Positions 47,277 through 58,659 of a stretch of 64,000 nt of DNA are shown one piece after another (positions within the stretch are counted from its first letter, which is position 1; every line of letters starts with the position of its first letter). A program made the translations under genes and the position numbers. The stretch spans positions 699,501-763,500 of the forward strand of contig JAIXMN010000007.1 of assembly GCA_025716815.1 (NCBI GenBank). Direction: 5' to 3'. A model generated the notes under the pieces. It did not search any database and was not told where the DNA came from. It saw nothing but the letters and a program-made list of their open reading frames with translations. This DNA is from Dichotomocladium elegans (taxonomy: Eukaryota; Mucoromycota; Mucoromycetes; Mucorales; Lichtheimiaceae).

Positions 47277-47640
47277 TATGTTTCGAGACACGAACGGCAT
47301 TTTAGATAGATGGCCTTATTCGCTTGCAAGTAATGGCCCTTCATATGTCTACTTAACCATTTCATCTATTGTAATCTTAAGGAAATTGAGGTTATGTCCA
47401 GCGACAGTTCCTCTGCTTGTAACATCATCCTCAGCCCGATGGCTGCGGAAAAAGCTCAAATTTCTTGCAGCCGAGATTGCTCCCCAAAACAGCTGTCATC
47501 CTTTGCTCGTGTCTTTGATACTTTAACCGCTATGGAGGGTCCCTTTCTTGGACCATATTACTTCGGCATTCCTTTTTCAGCAATCAATAAAGCGTTGGTT
47601 TTGATTACTTTTAAGCTTTTAAAACATCAAATACTTGAAG
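47277..47640 (-). pseudogene. Tc1/mariner-type transposase remnant
   Basis: On the minus strand, pieces of the same transposase family as at 201-1060 and 50-54 kb can be followed: a WSKKGT-like start, then FGAISAARNL, RGTVAGHNLNFLKITIDEMV and a degraded segment before the second Asp block. Stops and frame changes separate the pieces, so it is dead. Confidence 0.55.
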
Positions 47641-48262
47641 AAGATGCTCCATAAGATGCTGTAGTTATGGGTACTCATGAACAGCGTCTATCATTTTGCT
47701 GAATGGACACCGTCTATTGCATTCAAAATATTGCCTGGCATCGGCTACAGAATCCGACCTTGTGCTGATGTCTTTGTAGACCACGATGTATCCTTTTCGC
47801 TAGGAAATATGCGTAGTACCAACAACTCGGAGTTGCCCTTGCAAGATAGACCACGCAGGAATCCTGCTCGTCTTCTCATCAAAGCAATGTAGTCCATTAG
47901 GCTCAGGTCAGCCTCTTGGTCATTAACCACATGGCACTGCCGGTCTTCATGGAGAAACCGATCGGGTCATTTCATATTGTTGATTGTGTATAGAAAGAAA
48001 GTATCGGCAGGTGCGAAAAAGCTGATATATTCTTAAAGACGAGCGGCATGTTTTGTGTGTATTGTGACATTTGGCTTGTCATCCTGAGGCTTCTGAATTG
48101 CGTGGGTATGCAACTTTGATTTCGGGGAGTTCAGGTATACTACAAAAGAAATGGAGAGAGGAAAGGAGGGGGAAGTGATATTTTGTAAAAAAAAAAAAGT
48201 AATAATAAGGAGCGTGTTGGTAGTAAGGCCTATGCGTATACTGTAAAAGGAGAAATATGATT
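47641..48262. other. Intergenic
   Basis: About 620 bp without recognisable coding sequence. It contains the 3' flank of the next minus-strand gene. Confidence 0.4.
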
Positions 48263-48664
48263 TTAGCAGACACAATTGTGTGGCGGCACCGGTGGTGGCA
48301 TGGACACTGCAGATGTCGGTCTTCTTCTTCCTTGCAGACGGCGTTGGAGTTGCTTTATCTGCTCGTTCTCTAGTACACTGTCCACTCGAGCCTGAAGGAC
48401 AGGATCCAGTTTATAATGTTTACTGGTGTTACGTTTTGGAATGGCCAGTGGCGGGTTGAGCTCCGATCGAATGTGCTGTTGTTGCAGGGAAAATGCTCTC
48501 CGAGCAGGATAGTGCTCTTGCTGCTGGATATCGTGGATGGTATTCGAAGGAATCTCTGTCTTATTGGAAGCCGATGTGGCAGAGGATGAAGAGTAATATG
48601 CAGATACTGGCCGTCGCCGATTTTGGAACCATTGATTTACTTTGGATGAAGGTTTGCCGAACAT
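48263..48664 (-). CDS. Small basic protein, unknown function
   Basis: Starts MFGKPSSKVNQWFQNRRRPV and runs 133 aa to HNCVC and the stop. It is basic, with Ser and Gln runs, a helical segment HYKLDPVLQARVDSVLENEQ and the tail RRLQGRRRPTSAVSMPPP. The sequence just before the ATG is a T-rich tract ending AACAG, so an upstream exon spliced there is possible. No known domain. The patterned helix and charged ends make it a likely real gene. Confidence 0.5.
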   Translation of the reverse strand: MFGKPSSKVNQWFQNRRRPVSAYYSSSSATSASNKTEIPSNTIHDIQQQEHYPARRAFSLQQQHIRSELNPPLAIPKRNTSKHYKLDPVLQARVDSVLENEQIKQLQRRLQGRRRPTSAVSMPPPVPPHNCVC

Positions 48665-49519
48665 GGCTGTTAAAAAAAAACAAGAAAGAGAAAAAGAGAG
48701 ATACAGCAAGTGTAAGTTAGGCCCAGGGAGGACCAATGCACCTTTTTTTAAATACGGTTTTCCTTCCTCTCTCGTTTTCTATTTATAGAAACCCGCAACT
48801 ACACAAAGGGCTTGATGTTTGCTTTGTACAGTACAAAATTGTAGTCAGTCCCGTCGGCCATCTACCTGCACTATGCCTCTCTCTGGGTATACTCCCGCCC
48901 TACCTGGGTAACTATTTCTTCTTTATTTTCATGACTAGCTCAATGATATAAGCATGTACAAAGTGTACTCCATGTCTCGGGCACATGTAGAACATTGCAC
49001 TAGGCAACATGTCGGCAGGTGCAAACAATAGACAATACCACCCCTGCATTATTGCTTGGCATAAATGAATCAAACTCGTCCTGGTCACCGAGGGAAAATA
49101 GCAAGTCTTGTAATACAGCACTTTTCCCCATCCTCATCGCATCTGGGATAGAAAAGCGCCGCTCCATCCTCCTTGCCACAAACGCTGGGAGAAGGGCATC
49201 GGTTCCAACAACTTCCGAAAAGAGGCTGCTTTACTTTGCTACTTTCTTGCTCCACTTAACAGCCCTTATTCTGAACTAAGCTAGGCCCAACTCGTTTCTA
49301 AAACAGCAACTAATCATTAATTAACCGCTTCGGCGAGAAAAAAAAATTCCTCCCCCTTTTTTTAACCACATCAGCTGGTTTTTTGTTCCAACGCAGTGTA
49401 TTCGCCTGCTGAAAAGGATGCCACGCATCTGTAATAAGAGCTTGGTCACCAGAGCGGTTTTTCATTATAGCGTACACAAGCACAGCAATGTATCATTGTG
49501 TGTCCCTGTGTTACGAGAG
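48665..49519. other. Intergenic
   Basis: About 850 bp without recognisable coding sequence, leading into the transposase-rich block. Confidence 0.4.
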
Positions 49520-50060
49520 TATCACCATAGTTACATTCGAGTCGCGTCTCCTGCACAGTATGCAGTGCTCTTCAGATTTAGAGCGCCTAAATTTTCTTGC
49601 AGAGTATGCCGTCATCCTTGTAGAAAGTTTATTCTTGATCACTTTTCTTAAAACTGCTCTATAGGATTTAATTCTGGAGAATGCGTTAATATCCCCGGGC
49701 ATGCATAGACTCAGCGCTATTCCTGTTTTGATGAAATCAGAACATTATCCATCACAAGGTAGTCCCCCTTTGTCGCCGGCAGTTTGTTCATTTCATTTGT
49801 GGTAAAATGACCCGGTCACAGTGCCTTTTCTGCTGGAATCACCGCCGAAACTTCCTTTTCTTTCATGGCTTTTGGACACAGACACTGACGGCGATGATGC
49901 CGGCAGCTGAGATCGCTCCCCACATAGCGGTCGTTTTGGCCCTGGTCATAGGGTCTTGGGGATTCCCCGCCCCCCTTTTCGCCCTTTTCGGGAATGCAGA
50001 CTCATCATGGAAAACACCGCTAGTAGGATAACTGACATTGGTTTTCATTACAACAAACCT
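49520..50060 (-). pseudogene. Tc1/mariner-type transposase remnant next to the left inverted arm
   Basis: The minus strand reads VFHDESAF (first Asp block), then KTTAMWGAISAAGIIAVSV, a GSFYHK/NEMNKLPATKGDYL-like segment leading to a VMDN second Asp block, and a degraded LNPIEQF motif in other frames. Stops interrupt it. It points left, opposite to the copy inside the left arm that starts only about 25 bp away. Confidence 0.65.
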
Positions 50061-50084
50061 CGATATATCCAATCCGTGGTGATT

Positions 50085-50590
50085 GTACCAAAGATAAGAG
50101 CTAAAGCGACAACCATCTTGGATGCAATTTCTACGTATGGTCTGATAAAATGCAGCTCAAGACCTCCGCAAGTACCATCCAAGACAAAAAAAAAACGCAC
50201 AGGCCATACCGAACCTATGAGCAGAGGAACTGTAACTGCGCACTCTCTTAGCTTTCTTAAGGCTACAATGGACGAGATGGATGAATCCAGACATCGAGGT
50301 TCATTATTTGGTGATGGATAATGCCTGCTATTCATAAAGTGGAAGATATCTCTAGGTATATCGAGTGACGAGAATACCAATATGTTTATCTTCCATCATA
50401 TACATTCGCCTGAGTTGAATCCCATTCAGCAGTTTTGATCGGTTGTAAAGCAAAGTTAAGCGCATCAAGATTTTAGAAAATGAAACGTTGTTGACTCGTT
50501 TTGGCGAAGCATCTAATGGCTTAAAGTTGAGAGTGATCTCGAAGGCTTTGACTCTTTTACTCTCCTACAGATATTCACGAACTGCCGCAA
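50085..50590 (+). pseudogene. Decayed Tc1/mariner transposase in the left arm
   Basis: Reads KATTILDAISTYGLIKCSSR, SRGTVTAHSLSFLKATMDEM and VMDNA, where an extra two bases shift the frame, then LPSYT followed by a TGA, an ELNPIQQF-like block and an LAKHLMA/RFGEASNGLK end. The N-terminal half, including the first Asp block, is missing here. The right arm carries the same lesions, so the copy was already dead when it was duplicated. Confidence 0.75.
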
Positions 50591-50895
50591 AGAGAGAGAG
50601 AGAGAGAGGCTGTGGACTCCGTCTGCAAAAGAATGTATTGCAGTCAATGAACGCATTCAGTCTATAGGTGTACCTTGCGCATTTATTCTTGGATTTTATA
50701 CCCTGGGTTTGCAGATCGTAATTGACAAATGCGTTTTCTTTAGAAAACGACAAACGAATGGATATGGGACATAGACAAAATAAAAAAGAGAGACCCCAAA
50801 AGCCGAGCTGGCGCGAGAGTCCGCCTTCTGCGATAAGAGCTAAATTCTGTAGCAGTTAATATTGTCGACAGCAAATAGTTTAGTACGCATACCAT

Positions 50896-50925
50896 CTAGC
50901 GTTCTGGACTTGTTGGTACATCCAC
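50896..50925 (-). pseudogene. Relic of the 3' end of a second copy of the unknown spliced gene
   Basis: On the minus strand it reads V-D-V-P-T-S-P-E-R-stop, against V-G-A-P-I-S-P-E-R-stop at the end of the intact gene (53,826-53,855). Seven of the eight base differences between these two segments are transitions. Upstream of it the similarity is lost at once. Confidence 0.5.
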
Positions 50926-51137
50926 CAAGCCGTTCAATTAATAACATCAGCAATTCTGGCCAATAATGAGCGTGTAAAGATTTAATCTCGATACCTCTTT
51001 AGTGGCACAGATACTTTGCTGAGTGGGTTCGAGCGATCCATTTGTAGTCCAAATCTTGTTTGCGTTAAAAACATGGAAGTAAACAATTAGATAGACTCTC
51101 CTTTTACGACTATCTGTGCATGAGGAGGAAGACAACT

Positions 51138-51344
51138 TCCCACTCCCGGCTGGGCGGCTAAAAGACGAACTGCTTAAAGCCGAGCATGCAGCCAGCGAAT
51201 TTCTCCGGCGTAGGGCAGGGTTCAACCGTGTCTCCCTCCCACGATGGCAAGTACGGCTCCCACTCCCGGCTGGGCGGCTAAAAGACGAACTGCTTAAAGC
51301 CGAACATGCAGCCAGCGAATTTCTCCGGCGTAGGGCAGGGTTCA
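51138..51344. repeat. GC-rich direct repeat, two 87-bp copies, period 120 bp
   Basis: Copies 51,138-51,224 and 51,258-51,344 differ at one base (CGAGCATG against CGAACATG). GC is about 60%, much higher than the AT-rich surroundings. Because the period is a multiple of three, both strands keep open frames across it. The plus strand repeats AGRLKDELLKAEHAASEF and the minus strand (50,947-51,420, 157 codons) repeats RRRNSLAACSALSSSSF. I recognise neither peptide. Which strand is coding, if either, cannot be decided. Confidence 0.85.
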
Positions 51345-51786
51345 TGTGCACATTGCCATCATGTTTTTCAAGCACAGTCTGCATACCAACAATATTAATT
51401 TCACAACTTATCTTTTTCATGTTTAGGATATGGGTAAAATGATGTTCATCGGTGTTGGGAAAAGGTCTAGTAGGATTGGAATGTGGTGTAAAATTCGTTC
51501 AGTACTCTTCGGATTCATTGAAATCGGTTGCATGAGTGCGAAATACCTTTTTTATTGCAAAGACCACGTCAAGTATCCAGAAGCTTATCAATCTTGACCC
51601 AATTTATAGAGCGAGTCAAGGCAGGATGATAATCAAAGGATAGTAGAGTATGCAAATTTAAATGAGAACAGTGGATTACGCGGCAGTTAGAATGTCAGTG
51701 TGGCATATATGCACGTTCTTTTTTAATCGCCGATCCTGCTGTGTGGGCGACGCATAGTGTCATAATAAGCATCTTCTGCCATTGCG
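51345..51786. other. Upstream region of the spliced unknown gene
   Basis: About 440 bp, AT-rich, with no recognisable coding sequence. It must contain the promoter if the gene is expressed. Confidence 0.4.
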
Positions 51787-53855
51787 ATGCTCGGCAAATA
51801 CCTAAAGGTTAATTGTACCAACAAGATTCGTGATGCTTTAGCCCTTCCAAGTAAGTAGCAAGAAGATTGCTACCGTTCATAGTCGTCATAATAGTGTTTG
51901 CCAGGTTTTTGGGATGGCAAAGAGCCCTGCGACTGGACAGCTATTAATTACCTTAGCGACTTATTTGAACATGACCCATCGCTAACAAAGCGGGCAGCCC
52001 GTAACCGCTTGTCGAAAGACGTAAAATGTTTGAAAAGATGGGTTGTACCTGGTACCATGGCTGAGACGATGCTGGATAGTATTGACAAATTCACCGAGGT
52101 ATCCTCCCCGCGCTTTGGGTGATAAAATGGAAGTACTAAAGGCACCTTCTAGACAAAAGCCGGCAAGGCTGCCTTGACGAAATTCTACAAGGAGGCGGGC
52201 ACGTTTAAACATAGCGGGATAAAGCAGAAAGCCGCCAAGGTAATGAATATCGGCTCTATATCCTCACGTAACTGATAAACCTATATAGACAACAATAAAA
52301 GCGTCGATGATGCAAGAAGTAGCGCATGATGAAGAGGAACGTGTGCAAAAGAAGAGAAGGACCGGAATTGATGCAGATGTACTAAGCAGTGGTGATCGCG
52401 CGGTTGCGATTGAGTGCGGTGACTCGGAAGATGATATGGTTTCCGCTGCTGACCGAAAGAAGCGTACCGGTGATATTTGGAAGGATTGGAAGTGCTTCTT
52501 GGAAGAAGCTGCCAATACACAGCATTTGCCAGCTTTAAGGTATTGATATGATTCTTCTCGCATTTTACGATATTTAATAGCCGCCCATCTAGCCCGGAAA
52601 AGCATGGCGTTGTGTGGTATGGCCCTGGTGTACGTCGCCGCCTGTCTCTTCCTGAAGACTTGTACGCCTGCATGAAGTATGCAATACCATCCGCCCGTCA
52701 GCTAACTATTTCAAGCAGTTTTAAAGAGGCAGTCAAAAACATTATCCAGTCTGTAGGTACACGGGAGGCAGCCGAAAAAGGACTGTATTGTTAACCTTGT
52801 AATTCATAGGATAATCGCCACGTGATGGTAGAGCTGATTGAAAGCTTTCGAATGATCAAGGGCGACGCTGTTGAAAAGAAATTCTTGATTGATATGTTCT
52901 CACTATTGTAAGTCGTGAACTCGTGATTCCAACTCTTTGTCAGCGAAGGCTAACGTCCTCGATGACTAGTGCGGAGCAGATTTACGATGATTTGGGCAGC
53001 ACGTTGTCCGATTCAGAGGCGTGCCTGAATGGAAATCTGGTGAAGCCCTCGTTACAAATATGCACGCGCATGCTCCGTCGGCAAGAATATGACGTTACGT
53101 ACTTTCCAGGTGAAATAGAACTGGAGTCAATGACGGAGCAATTGAGTAGCCAAGGCTTGCTAGATCATCGCTTCAAGTATAACGCAGATGGTAAAATCCG
53201 GATCCACCGTGACAGGATAGAACCTTTGTTGCTGGAAGTCTCGTCAGCATATAAACAAGCGAGTCAAGACAAGATTGCGTTTGACCACAGCAAAGCAATG
53301 TTTGGGCTTCTTTCGATCCTAAAAACGATTGCTTGCCGGTACCAGTATGGCTCCTTTGAATATTTCCGAATGATCAAAGTGCACTTTTTGCACGTCTATG
53401 GTAGTATAATCACAGCCTTTGAGATTTATAATTGAGCAGGGTGTCTAAATAGGAACTGCGATTAGGCACTGGAGTATGATGACACCAGAGCCAGGCGTTT
53501 ATATTATGATGAAGGAACAGAGGGCCGAAGTACCCATTTGCGTAGGAGATATGGCCGTTAACTTGCTTCCTTATATTAGGCTACACTTGAATCTGACGGT
53601 AAAGAAGAGTTCTAGGAGCCTATTTAACGGCATAAGTTACTGATGATATTCTGATAGGGGGTTATAAAGGAGACGTTGGATGCCATTAGCCGACTACGAG
53701 AAGATCATCAAAATCGACTACAGGACGCGATGATCGACGGTAATGATGAACCTTTAGACTCTTTAATCTCAATTGTCAATCCCACTATTGTGCGACTGAG
53801 TGAGGGAAAGCATGCTAAGGATGTTGTTGGCGCACCAATAAGCCCAGAGCGCTAG
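51787..53855 (+). CDS. Unrecognised nine-exon gene between inverted dead-transposon arms
   Basis: Exons 51787-51850, 51905-52098, 52153-52239, 52289-52539, 52581-52752, 52810-52907, 52970-53400, 53453-53598 and 53658-53855 join in one frame for 546 aa. All eight introns are 41-62 bp with GT-AG ends. The N terminus (MLGKYLKVNCTNKIRDALAL, then FWDGKEPCDWTAINYL) is followed by basic helical segments (KRWVVPGTMAETMLDS), an acidic and Lys/Arg-rich middle, and a well-ordered C-terminal half: IYDDLGSTLSDSEACLN, RIEPLLLEVSSAYK, FGLLSILKTIACRYQYGSFE and MMTPEPGVYIMMKEQRAEVP. The N-terminal part might bind DNA. I see no DDE, tyrosine recombinase, helicase, RT or nuclease motif, and no signal peptide. 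I cannot name the family; I suspect a repeated Mucorales family. The stop codon lies inside the right inverted arm. Everything around the gene is decayed while this frame is clean. Confidence 0.7.
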
Positions 53856-54683
53856 ATGGTATGCGTACTAAACTATTTGCTGTCGACAATATTAACTGCT
53901 ACAGAATTTAGCTCTTATCGCAGAAGGCGGACTCTCGCGCCAGCTCGGCTTTTGGGGGTCTCTCTTTTTTATTTTGTCTATGTCCCATATCCATTCGTTT
54001 GTCGTTTTCTAAAGAAAACGCATTTGTCAATTACGATCTGCAAACCCAGGGTATCTTATTTTTAAAATCCAAGAATAAATGCGCAAGGTACACCTATAGA
54101 CGGAATGCGTTCATTGACTGCAATACATTCTTTTGCAGACGGAGTCCACAGCCTCTCTCTCTCTCTCTTTGCGGCAGTTCGTGAATATCTGTAGGAGAGT
54201 AAAAGAGTCAAAGCCTTCGAGATCACTCTCAACTTTAAGCCATTAGATGCTTCGCCAAAACGAGTCAACAACGTTTCATTTTCTAAAATCTTGATGCGCT
54301 TAACTTTGCTTTACAACCGATCAAAACTGCTGAATGGGATTCAGCTCAGGCGAATGTATATGATGGAAGATAAGCATATTGATATTCTCGACACTCGATA
54401 TACCTAGAGATATCTTCCATTTTATGAATAGCAGGCATTATCCATCACCAAATAATGAACCTCGATGTCTGGATTCATCCATCTCGTCCATTGTAGCCTT
54501 AAGAAAGCTAAGAGAATGCGCAGTTACAGTTCCTCTGCTCATAGGTTCGGTATGGCCTGTGCGCTTTTTTTTTTGTCTTGGATGGTACTTGCGGAGGTCT
54601 TGAGCTGCATTTTATCAGACCATACGTAGAAATTGCATCCAAGATGGTTGTCGCTTTAGCTCTCGTCTTTGGCACAATCACCA
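53826..54683. repeat. Right arm of large inverted repeat
   Basis: Mirror copy of 50,078-50,925. It starts inside the last exon of the spliced gene and runs through about 300 bp of its 3' flank into the minus-strand transposase remnant. The loop between the arms is 2.9 kb. Confidence 0.85.
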
Positions 54684-54800
54684 GAGCATGTGTCCCTTTA
54701 TTTGATCATGCCATGCTGAGCTTCATATTGATATGGAAGGCAGACTCATCAAGAAGGACTCTATTTTCTTTGAGATCACTGTCAGTCATATTCCATTTAT
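54190..54800 (-). pseudogene. Decayed Tc1/mariner transposase in the right arm
   Basis: The minus strand reads NRVLLDESAFHINMKLSMA, then a stop, KTRAKATTILDAISTYGLIK, the same two-base insertion after MDNA and the same TGA after LPSYTFA as the left arm. It keeps the first Asp block that the left copy has lost, and is cut off before the N-terminal DNA-binding domain. It is tail-to-tail with the spliced gene. Confidence 0.75.
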
Positions 54801-56884
54801 ATACCATATAAGATCAAGGGTTGAAGAGTAATGAGGGGAGACAGAAAGAGATTCTGTGAGCCTCGATAGATTGACTGTTTATTAAGATGTAGCAGGACAG
54901 TTCTTAATTATAAGAAAAGTCTAATATGACGGGCGAGTTAAATAGATCACATTTAGACACTGAGGGTGTAGCAGAACAGTATAGAATTATTGATCTATTA
55001 ATTGATCGACTTCTTTTGGCTAAGACCGAAGGTGGCAAATAAAAAGAGTATCTTCCATAGATGCACCTCGTTGTCACATTGGCGGATGTAGAAATCTGTC
55101 CCTTGAATCTTGAGCTCAGATTATGCAGCACATTTACCACGCAAATATTGTCCTCTGGCAGGCCAGGCTAGAGGAACTCAGTCCTGATGTGATCATGCCA
55201 ATAACAGCCTTTACGCCGTCCGACGTCCCAAGCATTTAAAGATACAGTTAAAGGTATCATTTATCTGCATTGTCCACCAAAGAAAAATGACGTCCAGATT
55301 TTAAGCAAGCTCTTGTAATACGATCTCGTTCCTGAATGATATCCAGAGGCCACAACCACGCTTTGCAAGTGCAAAAAAAAATGGCGTTGCTGTTGTTCAT
55401 GAGACTCACAGACTCAAAGGCAAGGCCCCTGCCAAAGACTAGGTTGCTTCGACAAATGACCTTCGCATTGAAGTCATTGTCTGGACAAGCAATCTCTTGT
55501 CATAATTGTTGATGTCGGCCTAATAGCAAAAACAGACCGGAAATAAGATCCTTGACAAGCAACCAAATTTACAACGACTTGATTATCCCCCCACCCCCAC
55601 CCCAATATGCAATATCAGCACCTTATGGAGCTGGTCTTTGGAGGCGGACTACCTGACATCAGTCCCGCCTCTTGAGTACCATGACCCCTGTCCCGGCTGT
55701 GTATAATATAATATCCAATATCCACCGGAATCGCGGAGCGTTGCTCTCTTGGCCCCCCCCAAAGAGGCTCTCCTGCCCAGGTCAACCAATTTTTCCCAAT
55801 ACATTCATTGGATGGGCTTGTATTATTGGTGGCACCTTGTGGTCCGGCAACTCTTCGCATAGTGTTTTTGTATCGATCGTCTTGTAACACGAAGAAAGCG
55901 ATCGGCGAGATGCGAAAACAAGTTGGAAGACCCGTAGCTCTGAGTCTTGGAAGAGAATGGCAAGCGGGTGAAACGCTTGGGTATGGTTTCGCGGCCGCGC
56001 ATTAATATTGTATTAATAGATGTTTCCTTTCTGGGAATTGGTATTGGCTGCCGTAAGCACTCAACACAGAGTGGATGGCATCGAATGCGGTTCTGAGGCA
56101 CGGGGGGTTTTTCGCTAGAATATCTTCTTTGCGTACACCTTAGCGGGCGACAGGCATTCTTGAAACTCATAGTGTGCACACAGTGATGGTTTCATGGATT
56201 GCTTGATGAATTTCGTCCTCATTTCCTTCCCTATGCAGTCAACGTATCTTTGAGGTCTGCTTTCACTTAGTCAGATGTTCAGGATGACATTGATTGCTTG
56301 TTGGAGATGCTGTCCGAACCGCATTTTTATCTTGTTGGTGTATGGCGATCTATTTTTCTGGCCCCATACAAAGTCACATGCTGAGAGTTTGTGAGCTGTT
56401 GGTGGTTATATTAAATGATGTGTAAGATACTCCACACGCTGTCTGTTTATTAACTGCCGATTGATATCTGTAGCAAAGCCGGGAGGCGTAGCAGGTGTTT
56501 AGACTTATCGATCAAGGATAGCCAAACTTGAGCAAAGAATGCATGGGTTATGTATGTATGTCGTTGTCGCGAATCTGGGGTTATTGACAATTCGTCGATG
56601 AAAATGAACCTGGCAAATGAATATATAGGCATGGGGTGATTGTAATATGGGTGATGTGCACCATGTCTTGCAGTATTTGACCATCACGATTTGCCCAACT
56701 GATGCATCAGCCTGAGCTTCGCTTGCTTTCATCACTCGTATGGTTATTTCCAATTATAAATATCGGGGGACTCGGGCAAGCAATCTTTTTTTTTTTTTTT
56801 TACCAAATCCATCCTTCTCCTCTTCGTGTGCCTTGAACGATATATGTACAGCTCTATCCTATTGATTTGTTCCATTTTGCGATC
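54801..56884. other. Decayed, gene-free stretch, 2.1 kb
   Basis: Several short frames (for example minus 55,615-55,890 and 55,823-56,179) with protein-like stretches in shifting frames, consistent with old mobile-element sequence that I cannot classify. A C run lies at about 55,585-55,600 and a T run at 56,788-56,802. No gene supported. Confidence 0.4.
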
Positions 56885-57085
56885 TTCTGATATTTCGGAT
56901 CCTCTGTAGATAATGGTATCAACCCAACTCTCAAGTGCCTTGAGAGGGAGAATAAGGCTTTTGGGTGGTGACTCGCGTAGGTTTCCCGCCATTCATTCCG
57001 CATTGGTACATCCAGCTGCCCTCGGGTGCAAGTTAAAGAGTAACAAGGAGGGCTGGTGTTTCCTGTTGACGAACGAGTACCTTTT
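56885..57085. repeat. Dispersed repeat, copy 2
   Basis: Matches copy 1 (1,066-1,430) around GGATCCTCTGTAGATAATGG and CCTGTTGACGAACGAGTAC, with about 90 bp of unrelated sequence between the two blocks. On the minus strand it gives LESWVDTIIYRGSEISEDRK, the better preserved version of the element's peptide. The family is unknown to me. Confidence 0.5.
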
Positions 57086-58659
57086 AGCCATACGACGAAT
57101 GTATGTAACATTCATTGCATTTTCTTGCGACATTAAAGTACAAAAGGTATTCGATTTCCCTGTCTATCTTGTCAAAAATGAATAGAAGCGTTGCGCAAAT
57201 CGTTCTCAGTCTCCATTGATCTTCATGTGTGCGTCAGTATTCGCTCTCTCAAGTCACCCTTTGCTATGCGCTTCAGTTGCCCAAGCGCGTATACCCTCCT
57301 GGCTTCTCAGAAGAAAAAATTGTGCTAGCAGACGAACTGTCATTGTTGGCATCAAGAGAAGAGACCCGATCCACATGTCGGCAGAGGCTGAGTACTCTAG
57401 AAAAAGAAAAAACACGTGCTTGATCACGTTGGTTTGCTACAGGCTTTACGTGCTCAATCCTTAGGAACAACAACACATCCACCTTTGTTCTTTGCGTTGA
57501 CCAAGTGGATGAAGATTCACTGGAGATTCCTGTCAAGTGGTTGAATGGCAAGCGACATGATGTCTAAAAATACGACTTCCATTCCTGAAATGCTTGTTTG
57601 GAATGAACTCGCAGCCACGTGGGGGGAAAGTGGGTGGTCTTAGACAGTACATAAAATACAACAACTCACCACCACACAGCATCTACGTACTATACCCAAC
57701 AGCTTAGGCACAGACTTTCTGCAATCGCAAGCTTTGGTGGCGCGCTCCAAGGGGAAATGGTATTGCTCCCCCAAACGAGATTGTTTGGAGTGACTCCCCC
57801 GCCCCCACTTTGGTTGTGGCGTTCCTGGCGCGTGCGGCATTGTTTCCCACATGCTTGACTGGACTTTTTTTTGGGGGGGCGGGCGGTGGAGAGAGACTTG
57901 GACATTACGTGATTACAAAGAGATCCAATTATCGTATTCATTTTTTCATTGGCTTTTCGTTTTCCACACACATCTTTTGGTTCCACGTGTGCGGGGGGTG
58001 GGGGGGTGGAACAATAAATTTGGCTTTCAGAACGCCTGTAATAATAGAAAGAAGACAACTTGGCTTAAAAGGGAGATGGGCTTCAGGGAAGGTACAGTTA
58101 GTACTATCATACACATACATCCTGCGATAGAAAGGTCAAGCGATCCCGGATGTTTTTCTTTGGCTGGCGATATACAAAAAAAAAAAAAAAAGAAAACAAA
58201 ACCCCATGCTTCAAGTTACCTCGTCTTTGATTAAGGAACCGGTAATTCGTTTAGCGAAGGCAAAGACCAGAGGAAGAGAGGTCGGGAGAAGGGATGTGGG
58301 TACTGTAACACACACACATGGGGAAAAATCCATTCGTCGCTGCTGCAGATCCAGCCACTTTTAGTGTTAGTCATCTTTTCGATTCAAAGGTCTTGCGGAA
58401 CTGCAGCGATTTCGTCTTCTCTCGCTGACAATTGCTGCCTGAAGTGAATAAGGTATATGTAATGCAGAGAGTCATTTATTATTAATGTGATAAATAGTCT
58501 TAGAGAATAGGTCTTATGATGTAGTGGATAGGCGCGGGGATGAATATGGGAGAAGAAAGAGTAGGATGTGTGTGGGGGGAAGGCTCGTCGGTTTATCTCA
58601 TGAGCTGCCTGCGCTTTGAGAACAATTAAGAAGGGTATCGGGAAAAGGGGGAGCGTCTC
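57086..58659. other. Gene-free stretch, 1.6 kb
   Basis: The plus-strand frame near 57,229-57,420 (KRVYPPGFSEEKIVLADELS) looks protein-like but is short and has no partner exon I can support. Poly-G/C runs occur near 57,870 and 57,995, and poly-A at 58,180-58,195. Confidence 0.4.

Larger units (their letters stand above)
50078..50925. repeat. Left arm of large inverted repeat
   Basis: The reverse complement of this segment matches 53,826-54,683 almost base for base over most of its length, with scattered substitutions and small indels. Outside 50,078 the match stops, because the left side joins another transposase remnant. At the inner end the match covers the last ten codons of the spliced gene, as a diverged copy. 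Confidence 0.85.

Noticed and set aside
50565..50753. Short frames at 50.6 and 54.1 kb sharing a start around MSFSKENAFVNYDLQ
   Set aside because: They are mirror copies in the arms, reading the 3' flank and the dead transposase end in the wrong direction; not a gene.
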